A DNA stretch of 64,000 nt from positions 5,789-69,788 of the forward strand of contig CAIVVS010000055.1 in the NCBI GenBank assembly GCA_903909415.1, written 5' to 3'. Shown here one piece after another: positions 17,997-26,091 of this stretch. The position numbers were made by a program, and so were the translations under genes. The DNA comes from an uncultured Pseudomonadota bacterium (lineage in GTDB: Bacteria; Pseudomonadota; Gammaproteobacteria; Burkholderiales; SG8-39). Below the pieces are notes generated by a model. That model was given only the letters and a program-made list of their open reading frames with translations, was not told where the DNA came from and searched no databases. Position 1 is the first letter of the stretch; each line of letters starts with the position of its first letter.

Positions 17997-19106
17997 ATGG
18001 ACCGTCGTGCATTCCTTTTGTCTTCTTCCGCGCTGGCCGCCAGCGGCGCGATTCCCGGCCACGCGCTGGCCCAGGCCCCGGCCCCCTGGTCGGACGGCAG
18101 CGCCTGGAGCACCTACGAAGTCACCACCAAGGTCGAGCTCGCCGCCGCCTCCGGCCCGACGCGCGTCTGGCTGCCGCTGCCGCTGTCCATGAACACGGAC
18201 TGGTTCAAGACCCTGAACAGCAGCTGGACCGGCAACGCCGACGTGATGAAGGTGGTGGGCGACGCGAAGAGCGGCACCACGCTGTTCTACGCGGAGTGGT
18301 CCGTCGGCCACGACTTCCCGAACGTCTCGCTGTCCAGCGCCTTCCAGACGCGCGACCGCGCCATCGACCTGTCGAAGCCGCGCAGGTTCGAGGCCGAGGA
18401 TGCATCGAACCTGCGCCGCTACTTCGCCGCCACCGACTACATGCCCACCGACGGCATCATCCGCGAGACCGCGCTCAAGGCCACCAGGGGCGCGAAGACC
18501 GACGTGGACCGCGTGCGCGGGATCTATGACTGGGTCGTGGAGAACACCTACCGCAAGGCCAGCACCCGCGGCTGCGGCCTGGGCGACGTGAAGGCGATGT
18601 TCGAGAGCGGCGACTTCGGCGGCAAGTGCGCCGACCTGAACGCGGCTTTCGTCGCGATGGCGCGCTCGCTGGGTATCCCGGCGCGCGACGTCTACGGCAT
18701 GCGCGTGGACGCCTCCAAGTGGGGTTACCGCTCGCTGGGCACGGCCAGCGCCGCCAATGGCAACACCATCACCGGCGCCCAGCATTGCCGCGCCGAGGTC
18801 TACCTGCAGGCGCACGGCTGGGTGCCGATGGACCCGGCCGACGTGCGCAAGGTCATGCTGGAGGAGCCTCCCGGCAACCTGCCGATGTCCGACCAGAAGG
18901 TCGCGCTGGTGCGCAACAAGCTGTTCGGCGCCTGGGAGATGAACTGGATGGCCATGAACTACGCGCACGACGTGAAGCTGCCCAACGGCCGCGGCGCGCC
19001 CGTGCCCTTCCTGATGTACCCGAACGCCGAAACTGCCGCCGGGCGCAAGGACAGCCTGGACCCGGCGAGCTTCAAGTACACGATCAACGGCCGCAAGCTG
19101 GCTTGA
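17997..19106 (+). CDS. Tat-exported transglutaminase-like protein
   Basis: The 369-residue protein starts with a twin-arginine signal (DRRAFLLSSSALAAS) and an AxA cleavage region near GHALAQA. The mature part holds a transglutaminase-like papain fold: Cys211 in FGGKCADLNAAF, His263 in AQHCRAEVYL and Asp279 in PMDPAD, so the triad looks complete. Bacterial proteins of this type are usually proteases, peptidases or amide hydrolases acting in the periplasm. The stop overlaps the TTG start of a TlpA-like thioredoxin gene, suggesting that redox partner helps it. ATG 17997 is chosen over upstream in-frame starts because it begins the Tat signal. Confidence 0.85.
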   Translation: MDRRAFLLSSSALAASGAIPGHALAQAPAPWSDGSAWSTYEVTTKVELAAASGPTRVWLPLPLSMNTDWFKTLNSSWTGNADVMKVVGDAKSGTTLFYAEWSVGHDFPNVSLSSAFQTRDRAIDLSKPRRFEAEDASNLRRYFAATDYMPTDGIIRETALKATRGAKTDVDRVRGIYDWVVENTYRKASTRGCGLGDVKAMFESGDFGGKCADLNAAFVAMARSLGIPARDVYGMRVDASKWGYRSLGTASAANGNTITGAQHCRAEVYLQAHGWVPMDPADVRKVMLEEPPGNLPMSDQKVALVRNKLFGAWEMNWMAMNYAHDVKLPNGRGAPVPFLMYPNAETAAGRKDSLDPASFKYTINGRKLA

Positions 19107-19639
19107 CCCTGCGCCGCACGCTGCTGCGCGCGGCGGGCTCGGCGGCGCTGCTCTCTGCGCTGCCGACCACCCTGCGCGCGCAGCCCCGCCTCTCAGCGGA
19201 CCGTGCGCTGCGTCCCGCCTCGGGAAACGCCCCGCCGCTCGCACTGGCCGATGCTGCCGGACAGGTCCACGACCTTGCGGCGATGCGCGGGCGCGTGGTG
19301 CTGGTCAATTTCTGGGCCACGTGGTGCGAGCCCTGCCGCGACGAGATGCCGGCGCTGGAGCGGCTGCAGAAGTCGCTGTCGGGCACGCCCTTCACCCTGC
19401 TCGCGGTGAACGTCGACGAAGCCAAGGAAAGAGCCGGTCCGTTCATGGACAAGCTGGGCGTGAAGCTCACCGTGGTCTACGACGCTTTCGACAGCGTGGC
19501 CAGGGTTGACTGGAAGGTGCGCATGATGCCGGCCACGTACATCGTCGACACGCGGGGTAGGCTGCGATGGTCGCTGCTGGGCGACGCTGAATGGGACCAG
19601 CCGCGCTATGCGGATGCGATACGCCGGTTGATGGCCTGA
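19103..19639 (+). CDS. TlpA/ResA-like periplasmic thioredoxin
   Basis: The 178-residue protein has an N-terminal signal (RRTLLRAAGSAALLSAL) and a thioredoxin fold with active-site WCEPC (Cys75 and Cys78) and a cis-Pro in MMPATY. TlpA-like proteins reduce or isomerise disulfides, often during cytochrome c or cupredoxin maturation. The start is a TTG that overlaps the stop of the transglutaminase-like gene (TTGA), so translation is probably coupled and the two exported proteins may act together. There is no other good start: an ATG further in would cut the signal peptide. Confidence 0.85.
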   Translation: MTLRRTLLRAAGSAALLSALPTTLRAQPRLSADRALRPASGNAPPLALADAAGQVHDLAAMRGRVVLVNFWATWCEPCRDEMPALERLQKSLSGTPFTLLAVNVDEAKERAGPFMDKLGVKLTVVYDAFDSVARVDWKVRMMPATYIVDTRGRLRWSLLGDAEWDQPRYADAIRRLMA

Positions 19640-19670
19640 TCGCAGGCCGGGGTCGCCTGCGCCGGGACGG

Positions 19671-19841
19671 CTACTTGACCAGCTTCTCGCCGGGCTTCAA
19701 CCGGTAGGCGGCGACCACCTCGCCGGTGTTGAAGTCGGTCACCTTCACCGCGCCGTCCACCAGCTCGACGATGGGCGGGTCCACGTCCGGACTGGTCCAG
19801 ACCACCTGCCCCTGCGCGTCCTTCACCACGAATACCGCCAT
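19671..19841 (-). CDS. Small protein at the end of the Rieske operon
   Basis: This 56-residue open frame starts with ATG at 19841 (MAVFVVKDAQG) and ends in LKPGEKLVK. It is predicted to be all beta with alternating hydrophobic residues (VELVDGAVKVTDF), has no signal peptide and no Cys. It lies 11 bases after the 86-residue gene, in the same direction as the dioxygenase subunits, and codon use matches its neighbours. I do not recognise the family. Its position suggests an accessory or structural role for the oxygenase, but that is inference from context. Confidence 0.6.
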   Translation of the reverse strand: MAVFVVKDAQGQVVWTSPDVDPPIVELVDGAVKVTDFNTGEVVAAYRLKPGEKLVK

Positions 19842-19852
19842 TGCCTGCTCCG

Positions 19853-20113
19853 TCAGTTCCTGGGCTCGTCGCCCGGTAAATCCAGATCATCCCCTGTCAC
19901 CGCCTTCCAGCGGGTAGCCGCCGGGTCGAGAAGCGGCGCGAGTTCGTCCTTGGTCGCCCAGGCGAGGCACTCCAGCTCCAGCGGGTCGAGAAAGCCCACA
20001 TGCCCGGTCCGCAGGTCCTCGATGCGCAGCCTCGGCCCGTTGCCCGCAGTATCCACCGACACCGCCACCTGGGCGTACTCGCCGGCCAGCACCACCTTGG
20101 CGGACTTGTCCAC
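19853..20113 (-). CDS. Small acidic protein in the Rieske operon
   Basis: An 86-residue protein starts with GTG at 20113 (DKSAKVVLAGEYAQVAV), five bases after the beta-subunit stop. It contains LRIEDLRTGHVGFLDPLELECLAW, a beta-strand and helix pattern with a single Cys, and ends in a very acidic tail (GDDLDLPGDEPRN). There is no signal peptide or metal-binding cluster. Tight spacing with the dioxygenase genes suggests a dedicated partner, perhaps an assembly factor. I do not recognise a named family. Confidence 0.6.
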   Translation of the reverse strand: MDKSAKVVLAGEYAQVAVSVDTAGNGPRLRIEDLRTGHVGFLDPLELECLAWATKDELAPLLDPAATRWKAVTGDDLDLPGDEPRN

Positions 20114-20118
20114 GGCGC

Positions 20119-20619
20119 TCAGACCAGGAAGGACAGGTTGTGGATGGGCTCGTTGTTGTTGATCAACATCACCTTCTTGTAGGCCATGCGCAGCACGCCG
20201 TCCACGCGCCGCAGGCGGTGCACCTGGCGCGCGAAGTAGGCGGTCTGCAGGCCGCGGCGCAATTCGCCCAGCACGAAGTTCGACTCCACCTCGATGTCCC
20301 CGCCCGGCGCCTGCGGCACCAGCTCGACGTTGGACACGATGCGGCGCATGCGCGAGCGCGGCTCCTGCGCCCAGGCCCCGCCACTCTTCAGGCGGTCGAT
20401 CCGGTCCTGGATGCGCGAGCGGTCGTCGTAGATGATGGAGATGTGGAAGTTCGGGTCGTAGTCGTCGATGTTGGCCGGCAGCCAATAGAGCGCGTCCTCG
20501 GTCCAGAGGGCCGCCCAGTCGTCATAGCGGTTCTCGTCGGCCAGGCGCGCCTCCATGTAGAGGAAGGCCTCGACTTCGCGGATGTCCGCCGCCGCGGTGT
20601 TCGCCATGGGTGCGTTCAT
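20119..20619 (-). CDS. Ring-hydroxylating dioxygenase beta subunit
   Basis: The 166-residue protein has the cone-shaped SnoaL/NTF2-like fold of small subunits of aromatic-ring dioxygenases, with DDWAALWTEDALYWLPAN near the N-terminus and AYKKVMLINNNEPIHNLSFLV at the C-terminus. The beta subunit usually gives structure to an alpha3beta3 hexamer. It follows the alpha-subunit gene by seven bases. No ferredoxin or reductase gene lies in this operon, so electrons must come from elsewhere. Confidence 0.93.
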   Translation of the reverse strand: MNAPMANTAAADIREVEAFLYMEARLADENRYDDWAALWTEDALYWLPANIDDYDPNFHISIIYDDRSRIQDRIDRLKSGGAWAQEPRSRMRRIVSNVELVPQAPGGDIEVESNFVLGELRRGLQTAYFARQVHRLRRVDGVLRMAYKKVMLINNNEPIHNLSFLV

Positions 20620-20626
20620 GGCGGCC

Positions 20627-21952
20627 TCAGCGCGACAGGTGCTCGGCCCACCAGCGCAGCTGCGCGCGCTGGGTGAGCTCGTCGGCGTAGTGCCCGGTCA
20701 TGGTGCCGGCGACGCGGTACTCGGGCGGGGTCTTCGCGTCGTCATCCGGTTGTTCGCGCCCCATGCCGCGCGCCATGTACTTCCAAGGGTCCACGGTCTG
20801 CTGCATGCCGAGCTGGTTGCGCTCGAACATGTCGACGTCGTCCGGGTTCACGCTGCCGGCCGGCCCCATGCGGTCCTCGGTGTCGCGCATGCGCTTGAGG
20901 TTGAGCTCGTGCGGCACGCCCTTGAGGAAGGCGCTGTAGAAGATGATCTCGAACTTGTCCACCGCGATCGGGCGCAGCACGCGCACGTCATAGTTCACCA
21001 TGTGCATGTTGGGCATGAACACGGTGTGCGGGTTGCCGCCGGTGCGGATCAGGAACTCGGCGCGCTCCTTGCCGTAGGTCTTCTCCATGGTCGCGCGGTA
21101 CTCGCGCGCCCAGTCGGTGTCGGGCAGGCGCGAGCCGGTGCCGGCCCATTTCAGGTCCAGGCAGTAGTGGCCGCGGCCGAGGTCGCGCTGCTTGTAGCCG
21201 GTCTCCACCGTGCCGCCGCCCGCCATGGGGTTGCGCCGCTCGCCGGCGCGCTTGCCGCGCATGTACATGAAGGTTGCCTGGTGCGCGAAGGGCGGGTGGT
21301 AGCCGTCGCCGCCCTGGAACTTCCAGTTGGCGTGGATCAGGCCCTTGATGCTGCCCTGGCGCAGGATCACCTCGCCCTCGGGCGAGGCGTCGCAGAAGAT
21401 GTCGATCGACTTCATCGCCGCCGGCCCGAGGTGCTCGGCCAGCGACAGGCCGTTGTCCACCAGGTTGGTCCAGATGAAGCCGCGGTAGACGTCCATGCGC
21501 GGCTCGACCAGCCCGAAGTCCTCGTTGCGGAAATCCGGCCCGTAGGCGCCCTCGCGGTAGGGCACGCCCACCAGTTCGCCGGAATTCTTGTAGGTCCAGC
21601 CGTGGTACGCGCACCGGAAGAACGAGGAATTGCCCTGCTCGTACTGGGCGACGCTGTTGGCGCGGTGCCGGCAGCGGTTCATGAACACGCGGATGCGGCC
21701 CTGGTCGTCGCGCGCCATGATCACCGACTGGGCGCCGGCCCAGCGCAGCACGTAGTCGCCCGGTTCCGGGATCTCGCTGTCGTGGCCGAGGTAGACCCAG
21801 CCCCGGTGGAAGATCTTTTCCATTTCCATGGCGAAGATCTCCTGGCTGGCGTACACGTCGGAATGCACCAGCCCCTCGTCCAGCCTCAGCAGCGCGCGCA
21901 CGTCTATCGCGCCGCGCGCCGGACTCCCCGCCAACCCGTCATTCGCACCCAT
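20627..21952 (-). CDS. Rieske non-heme iron dioxygenase alpha subunit
   Basis: The 441-residue protein has a Rieske domain with Cys94-x-His96 and Cys114-x2-His117 (CRHRAN, CAYHGW), then a catalytic domain with the iron motif GDGYHPPFAH (His219, His224) and the bridging Asp216. These enzymes add O2 across an aromatic ring or hydroxylate an aromatic acid in the cytosol. It is followed by the beta subunit and two small genes. ATG 21952 is 21 bases from a TTGC-N5-GCAA site that also occurs before the Bug gene at 24428, pointing to shared control. Confidence 0.94.
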   Translation of the reverse strand: MGANDGLAGSPARGAIDVRALLRLDEGLVHSDVYASQEIFAMEMEKIFHRGWVYLGHDSEIPEPGDYVLRWAGAQSVIMARDDQGRIRVFMNRCRHRANSVAQYEQGNSSFFRCAYHGWTYKNSGELVGVPYREGAYGPDFRNEDFGLVEPRMDVYRGFIWTNLVDNGLSLAEHLGPAAMKSIDIFCDASPEGEVILRQGSIKGLIHANWKFQGGDGYHPPFAHQATFMYMRGKRAGERRNPMAGGGTVETGYKQRDLGRGHYCLDLKWAGTGSRLPDTDWAREYRATMEKTYGKERAEFLIRTGGNPHTVFMPNMHMVNYDVRVLRPIAVDKFEIIFYSAFLKGVPHELNLKRMRDTEDRMGPAGSVNPDDVDMFERNQLGMQQTVDPWKYMARGMGREQPDDDAKTPPEYRVAGTMTGHYADELTQRAQLRWWAEHLSR

Positions 21953-21973
21953 TGCCTGGATCTCCCGCGGAAA

Positions 21974-21990
21974 TTGCTTGCGAACTGCAA
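21974..21990 (-). promoter_or_regulatory. TTGC-N5-GCAA site upstream of the Rieske gene
   Basis: Read in the coding direction the site is TTGCAGTTCGCAAGCAA. It has T-N11-A symmetry like a LysR-type box and lies 21 bases before the start codon. The site at 24449-24465 matches it in 12 of 17 bases with the same spacing. The 57-base gap is notably AT-rich (GGATTAAATTG). Confidence 0.5.
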
Positions 21991-22009
21991 TTTAATCCAA
22001 ATCGGCCGG

Positions 22010-23428
22010 TCATGTTGCGGCACTGCCGGCCCCGCCCAGCAGGCGGGCGATCGCCGCGGCGTCCGGCTCGCGCTCCAGCGCCGCGACCCGCTCCAGGAAC
22101 TCGCGCACCGCCGCCCCCGACATGGGACGGGCCGCGCGGCCGGCGCAGTCGGCAAACTTCGCGGACAGCCGGCCGAAATCCGCCCGCGTGCCCCCCGCGT
22201 CCATCGCCTGCCCGAGCACCTCCCCACCGGCCAGTTCCACGCGGACCTCCACGTCCCCGCCGGTCCGCCCGTCGAGTTCGTAGTCCACCAACGCGGACAG
22301 GCGCAGTGCTTCCGGATCCGAGAGGCCGGCGGCCCCGAGGTCGTCCAGCGAGAAGCGGCCGGATGACAGCGCCTTGCCCAGCGCGAAGGGGATGCTGTTG
22401 GACGCGGTGGCGCCGCTGGCCGGGCGCATGCGCGCGGCCAGCGGCTCAAGCCAGGCCCGGCAGTGCGCGCCGGCGCGCACGTGGATCGAAGTGATGGCCC
22501 CGACGCGGTCCGCGCCCAGCGTGCCGCGCAACGCGGCGCCCGCGGCGATGAAGGGATGCAGCACCGCGCTCGCGGGTGAGGTCTTGAACACGGCGTCGCC
22601 GCACAGGTAGCGCCCGCCCAGGTCCGCGGTGAGCACGGCCGCATCGTGGCGCCCGCCATAGAACAAGCCGTACAGCCCGGCCTTGCCCTCCAGCGCGTCG
22701 CAACGCGCGTCTAGCCCGTTCTCCGCGAGCAGCATGGCCTGCATCGCGCCCTGGTTGGCGAAGCCGCCGTAGATGGCCTTGGCCTCGCCGCCCTCGAAGG
22801 ACACCTGGCGCGTCCCCGCGGCCTGCATCAGAGCCAGTCCCAGCGCGCTGTGCATCCGGGCCGCATCCAGTCCCGCCACGCGGCCCGCGCCTGCGGCGGC
22901 GCCGAAGTAGCCGAGCAACTGGCCCTCGAGGAAGCGCTCGTTCGCGTCCACGCCCGCGGCGTGCAGCGCGGCCGCGAGGCGCGAAGTGAACTCGGCGGCC
23001 ACCGCGACGCCAGCGAGAAGGTCGCGCCCGGAAACCGGCCTGCCGCGGCCGGCCATCCATTCGGCGGCGACCAGGGGCGTCACGACCGAGGCCAGCCCGA
23101 CATGGCCGCCGTGCGCGCCGTTGGCGTCGAAGTTCAGCGCGTGCGCCAGCGCGCCGTTGGCGAATGCCGCCTGCGCCGCGGAGCTGCGTCCGCCCCATCC
23201 CCACAGCGTTGCCTCGCCCGCGCCGCCGAGCGACAACGTGCGGACTGCTTCCCGGCCATCACCCAGCGAGGTCGCGGCCAGGGCGCAACCGGCGGTGTCC
23301 AGCACCAGCCCCTTGAGCACCTCCAGCAGCGATGCTGGCAGGTCCTCGTGGCGCAGGCTGCTCGCGAATCCGGCCCAGCGCGCGGTCGTCCCGGCAGCGG
23401 GCACGGGATCCGGGGAGGTCACCGCCAC
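22010..23428 (-). CDS. MmgE/PrpD-family protein
   Basis: The 472-residue protein belongs to the 2-methylcitrate dehydratase / cis-aconitate decarboxylase superfamily, with an all-helical large domain (VLDTAGCALAATSLGDG near residue 50; NGALAHALNFDANG near 100) and a smaller alpha/beta lid. These enzymes dehydrate or decarboxylate tricarboxylates and relatives, and many members next to Bug proteins have no assigned substrate. It sits between a Bug gene and the Rieske operon in the same direction, so it may act on the acid the Bug protein binds or on a product of ring cleavage. Confidence 0.88.
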   Translation of the reverse strand: MAVTSPDPVPAAGTTARWAGFASSLRHEDLPASLLEVLKGLVLDTAGCALAATSLGDGREAVRTLSLGGAGEATLWGWGGRSSAAQAAFANGALAHALNFDANGAHGGHVGLASVVTPLVAAEWMAGRGRPVSGRDLLAGVAVAAEFTSRLAAALHAAGVDANERFLEGQLLGYFGAAAGAGRVAGLDAARMHSALGLALMQAAGTRQVSFEGGEAKAIYGGFANQGAMQAMLLAENGLDARCDALEGKAGLYGLFYGGRHDAAVLTADLGGRYLCGDAVFKTSPASAVLHPFIAAGAALRGTLGADRVGAITSIHVRAGAHCRAWLEPLAARMRPASGATASNSIPFALGKALSSGRFSLDDLGAAGLSDPEALRLSALVDYELDGRTGGDVEVRVELAGGEVLGQAMDAGGTRADFGRLSAKFADCAGRAARPMSGAAVREFLERVAALEREPDAAAIARLLGGAGSAAT

Positions 23429-23450
23429 CCCAGCCCGCCAGCGGTTGGCC

Positions 23451-24428
23451 TCAGTTCACCACCGCGCCGGAGGCCTTCACCACCGGCCCCATGCGCTCGA
23501 TGTTGCGCCGGACCTGCGCGGCGTATTCGGCCGGCGGATTGCCCACGGGGACCAGGCCGACCGCGTTGAGTTTCTGCACCGTGTCCGGCAGCTTCGCCGC
23601 CTTGGCCGCCTCCTGGTAAAGCTTGTTCACGACGGCGGGTGGCAGCCCGGCGGGGCCGAACAGGCCGATGTCGGTGGTGAAGTCCAGGCCGGGCACGAAC
23701 TCCGCGAGCGAAGGCACTTCCGGCGCGAGCGGCGAGCGCTGGCCGGAGTTCACCGCGAGCAGCCTGGCCTTGCCGGCCCTGATGTGGGACACCAGCGCGG
23801 GCAGAGAGGCCATCACCACCTGGGTCTCACCCGACAGGAAGGCCGGCACCGACTGTCCCGCGCCCTTGTAGGGAACGTGCACCAAGTCCAGCTTGAGTCC
23901 GGACTTCGCCGCTTCCATGGACAGGTGGTGCAGGCTGCCGATGCCCGAGGAGCCGTAGCTGATCTTGCCGGGATTGGCCCTGGCATAAGTGACCATTTCG
24001 GCGAAGGTATTGAACGGGGCCGAAGCCCCGGCAACCACGAAGATGTAGCTGTTCGAGAGGTTGGTGACCGGCGTCAGGTCCCGCATCGTGTCGTACGGCA
24101 GCTTGGCGAACAGGTGCGGGTTGATCGCCGACTGCGACAGGTCGGCCACCAGCAGCGTGTAGCCGTCGGCCGGGGACGTGGCCACCGCCACCACGGCCGC
24201 GATGCCGCCGCCACCGCCGCGGTTCTCGACCACGAAGTTCTGCCCGGTGGACTCGCTCATGCGCTGGCCGTAGGTGCGCGCGATCACGTCCGGCACGCCG
24301 CCGGCCGCGTACGGCACGATCAGCTTGACGGGGCGGGACGGAAACTCCTGGGCATGGACGAGCGCCGCGCCGGCGGCGGACAGCGTGGCGAGCAGCGTGG
24401 CGATCAGGCGCTTGGGCAGGACGGTCAT
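23451..24428 (-). CDS. Bug/TctC solute-binding protein of the Rieske cluster
   Basis: The 325-residue precursor has a signal peptide ending near LVHAQE and the Bug pattern FPSRPVKLIVPYAAGG, FVVENRGGGGG and VPYKGAG. A Pro-Asp in GGVPDVIAR replaces the more usual small residues in the first ligand loop. It heads the series Bug, MmgE/PrpD, Rieske alpha, beta and two small genes, all on the minus strand. ATG 24428 follows GGAGG, and the TTGC-N5-GCAA operator-like site is 20 bases further upstream. The ligand is probably the acid that the operon degrades. Confidence 0.92.
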   Translation of the reverse strand: MTVLPKRLIATLLATLSAAGAALVHAQEFPSRPVKLIVPYAAGGVPDVIARTYGQRMSESTGQNFVVENRGGGGGIAAVVAVATSPADGYTLLVADLSQSAINPHLFAKLPYDTMRDLTPVTNLSNSYIFVVAGASAPFNTFAEMVTYARANPGKISYGSSGIGSLHHLSMEAAKSGLKLDLVHVPYKGAGQSVPAFLSGETQVVMASLPALVSHIRAGKARLLAVNSGQRSPLAPEVPSLAEFVPGLDFTTDIGLFGPAGLPPAVVNKLYQEAAKAAKLPDTVQKLNAVGLVPVGNPPAEYAAQVRRNIERMGPVVKASGAVVN

Positions 24429-24448
24429 GCGGGCCTCCGGTCGGCAAT

Positions 24449-24465
24449 TTGTTTGCAATGAGCAA
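24449..24465 (-). promoter_or_regulatory. TTGC-N5-GCAA site upstream of the Bug gene
   Basis: In the coding direction it reads TTGCTCATTGCAAACAA, placed 20 bases before the start codon, almost the same distance as the matching site before the Rieske gene. The location overlaps where RNA polymerase would start, so it fits a repressor site as well as a LysR box. Confidence 0.5.
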
Positions 24466-24599
24466 GCGTATCTTGCGGCCGGAAAAGGATGCCACAAGCC
24501 TCCCGGGCGCGGGTGGCTTTGTGCCCTCCGCGGCGGCCGCGCCCCGGTCGGAGCCGGGGTACGATCGCACATCCCCATGCCGCCATGGACCCGACGCCG

Positions 24600-25004
24600 A
24601 TGACACGCCCACTCGCCCTGCTCCCGGGCGCCATCGCCCTGCTGTGCTCGCTGGGCGGCTGCGTGGAGGGAAGCCGCCCGGATGCGGAACTCGCCCAGCA
24701 GGCGCGCGCCTGGCTGGTCGGCCTGTCGCGGGACCAGATCCTGGAATGCGCGGGCAAGCCGGAGCGCATCAGCGGCCCGGCCAGGTCCGAGTCCCTCGTT
24801 TACACGTCGTCGAGCGGCGACAGCTCGATCGTCATCGGCGCCGCCGGCGGGCCGGTGCAGAAGTCGCGGCACTCCTGCGACGTGACCTTCGTGATGCGCG
24901 ACAACTGGGTCGTCGAGGTGCAGTACGCCGGACGCACCGGCAATACCCTGACCCCGGACGAGGAATGCGCGCCCATCGTGCGCAAGTGCATGAGGGTGCG
25001 CTGA
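24600..25004 (+). CDS. Putative lipoprotein
   Basis: The 134-residue protein has a lipoprotein signal with lipobox LGGC. The mature part begins with an acidic segment followed by WLVGLSRDQILECAGKPERI, which resembles the opening of small outer-membrane lipoproteins of the SmpA/BamE type, although I would not name it so. Three further Cys residues (SCDV, ECAP, KCMR) may form disulfides. ATG 24600 gives the cleanest signal peptide; ATG 24585 is possible. It is divergent from the Bug gene across about 170 bases. Confidence 0.65.
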   Translation: MTRPLALLPGAIALLCSLGGCVEGSRPDAELAQQARAWLVGLSRDQILECAGKPERISGPARSESLVYTSSSGDSSIVIGAAGGPVQKSRHSCDVTFVMRDNWVVEVQYAGRTGNTLTPDEECAPIVRKCMRVR

Positions 25005-25062
25005 GTCCCTCGCCGGGACGCCACTGGCGGAGCGGGGTCGCGCGCCCCCGCCGGCCGGCCCT

Positions 25063-26067
25063 TTACTCCGGCTGCACCCCGGCCAGCCGCACCATGTCCG
25101 CGTAGTTCTTCATCTCGGCCTCGACGAAACGCCGGAAATCAGCCGGCGAGTCGCCCACGCCGGTCACACCCATGGCATCGAAGCGCTCGCGCACGAACTG
25201 GCTGGCGAGCGCCTTGCGCACTTCGGCATGCAGCTGCGCCGCGATCGGGCCCGGCAGGTTGGCCGGCGCGAACATCGCGAACCAGCCGCCGTCCATCTCC
25301 ATGCCCTTGAGCCCGGCCTCGGCCATGGTCGGCACGTCGGGCATGTAGGAAGCGCGCGACTTGCCGGTGTAACCGAGGGCGCGGATCTGCCCCGCCTTCA
25401 CCCCCTGGATCGCCTGCGGCGGCGTGATCATCATGGCCTGGATCTCGCCCGCGATCACTGCGGCCATCGCCGGGCCGGATCCCTTGTAGGGGATGTGGAC
25501 CATCTTCGTGCCGGCGCGGTTGTTGAACATCTCGGTCGCCAGGTGCAGGCTGTTGCCGATGCCGGGCGTGCCGTAGGACACCTTGTTCGCCGGGTTCTTC
25601 ACGTAGGCGATGAACTCCTGCAGGTTCCTGGGCGGCAGGCTGGCGTTGACGGTCAGGAACAGGCCTTCGACCGCGCAGATGTTGGTGACCGGCGTGAAGT
25701 CGGTGAGCGCGTTGTACGGCAGCTTCTTGTAGACGCTGGGGTTGATCGCGAAGGACGTGGACACGATCATCAGCGTGTAGCCGTCGGCCGGCGCCTTCGC
25801 CAGCAGTTCCCCGCCGATCACGCCATTGGCGCCGGGCCGGTTGTCGACGATGAAAGTCTGCCCAAGCTGGTTGCCCAGCGCCTGGCTCATGATCCGGGCC
25901 ACCGAGTCCGGCGTGCCGCCGCCCCCGGCGAAGGGGACGATCATGCGCACAGGCTTGCTCGGGTAGGCCTGCGCCGACACCGGGGCCGGCAGCACCGCCA
26001 GCGCGGTGGCCGCCAATGCGATGGCCAGGCTGGCCTTGATCCTGTGCAGCGCTGAGAGTTTGTGCAT
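25063..26067 (-). CDS. Bug/TctC solute-binding protein
   Basis: The 334-residue protein has a long signal peptide ending near APVSAQA, then YPSKPVRMIVPFAGGGGTPD, FIVDNRPGANG and IPYKGSGPAM. The ligand loop carries GGGGTPD, one residue longer than in most of its neighbours here. It is the last gene of a minus-strand series that begins with the molybdenum hydroxylase large subunit. CAGGAGG precedes ATG 26067, and an uninterrupted run of ten C (coding strand) separates it from the esterase stop. Confidence 0.92.
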   Translation of the reverse strand: MHKLSALHRIKASLAIALAATALAVLPAPVSAQAYPSKPVRMIVPFAGGGGTPDSVARIMSQALGNQLGQTFIVDNRPGANGVIGGELLAKAPADGYTLMIVSTSFAINPSVYKKLPYNALTDFTPVTNICAVEGLFLTVNASLPPRNLQEFIAYVKNPANKVSYGTPGIGNSLHLATEMFNNRAGTKMVHIPYKGSGPAMAAVIAGEIQAMMITPPQAIQGVKAGQIRALGYTGKSRASYMPDVPTMAEAGLKGMEMDGGWFAMFAPANLPGPIAAQLHAEVRKALASQFVRERFDAMGVTGVGDSPADFRRFVEAEMKNYADMVRLAGVQPE

Positions 26068-26081
26068 GACGCCTCCTGGTC

Positions 26082-26091
26082 GGGGGGGGGG
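26082..26091. repeat. Homopolymer G10/C10 tract between two genes
   Basis: Ten G on the plus strand (ten C on the coding strand) lie directly after the TAA of the esterase gene and about eight bases before the CAGGAGG of the Bug gene. Such tracts slip easily and could change the distance between coupled genes. It may also be a sequencing weak spot. Confidence 0.8.
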
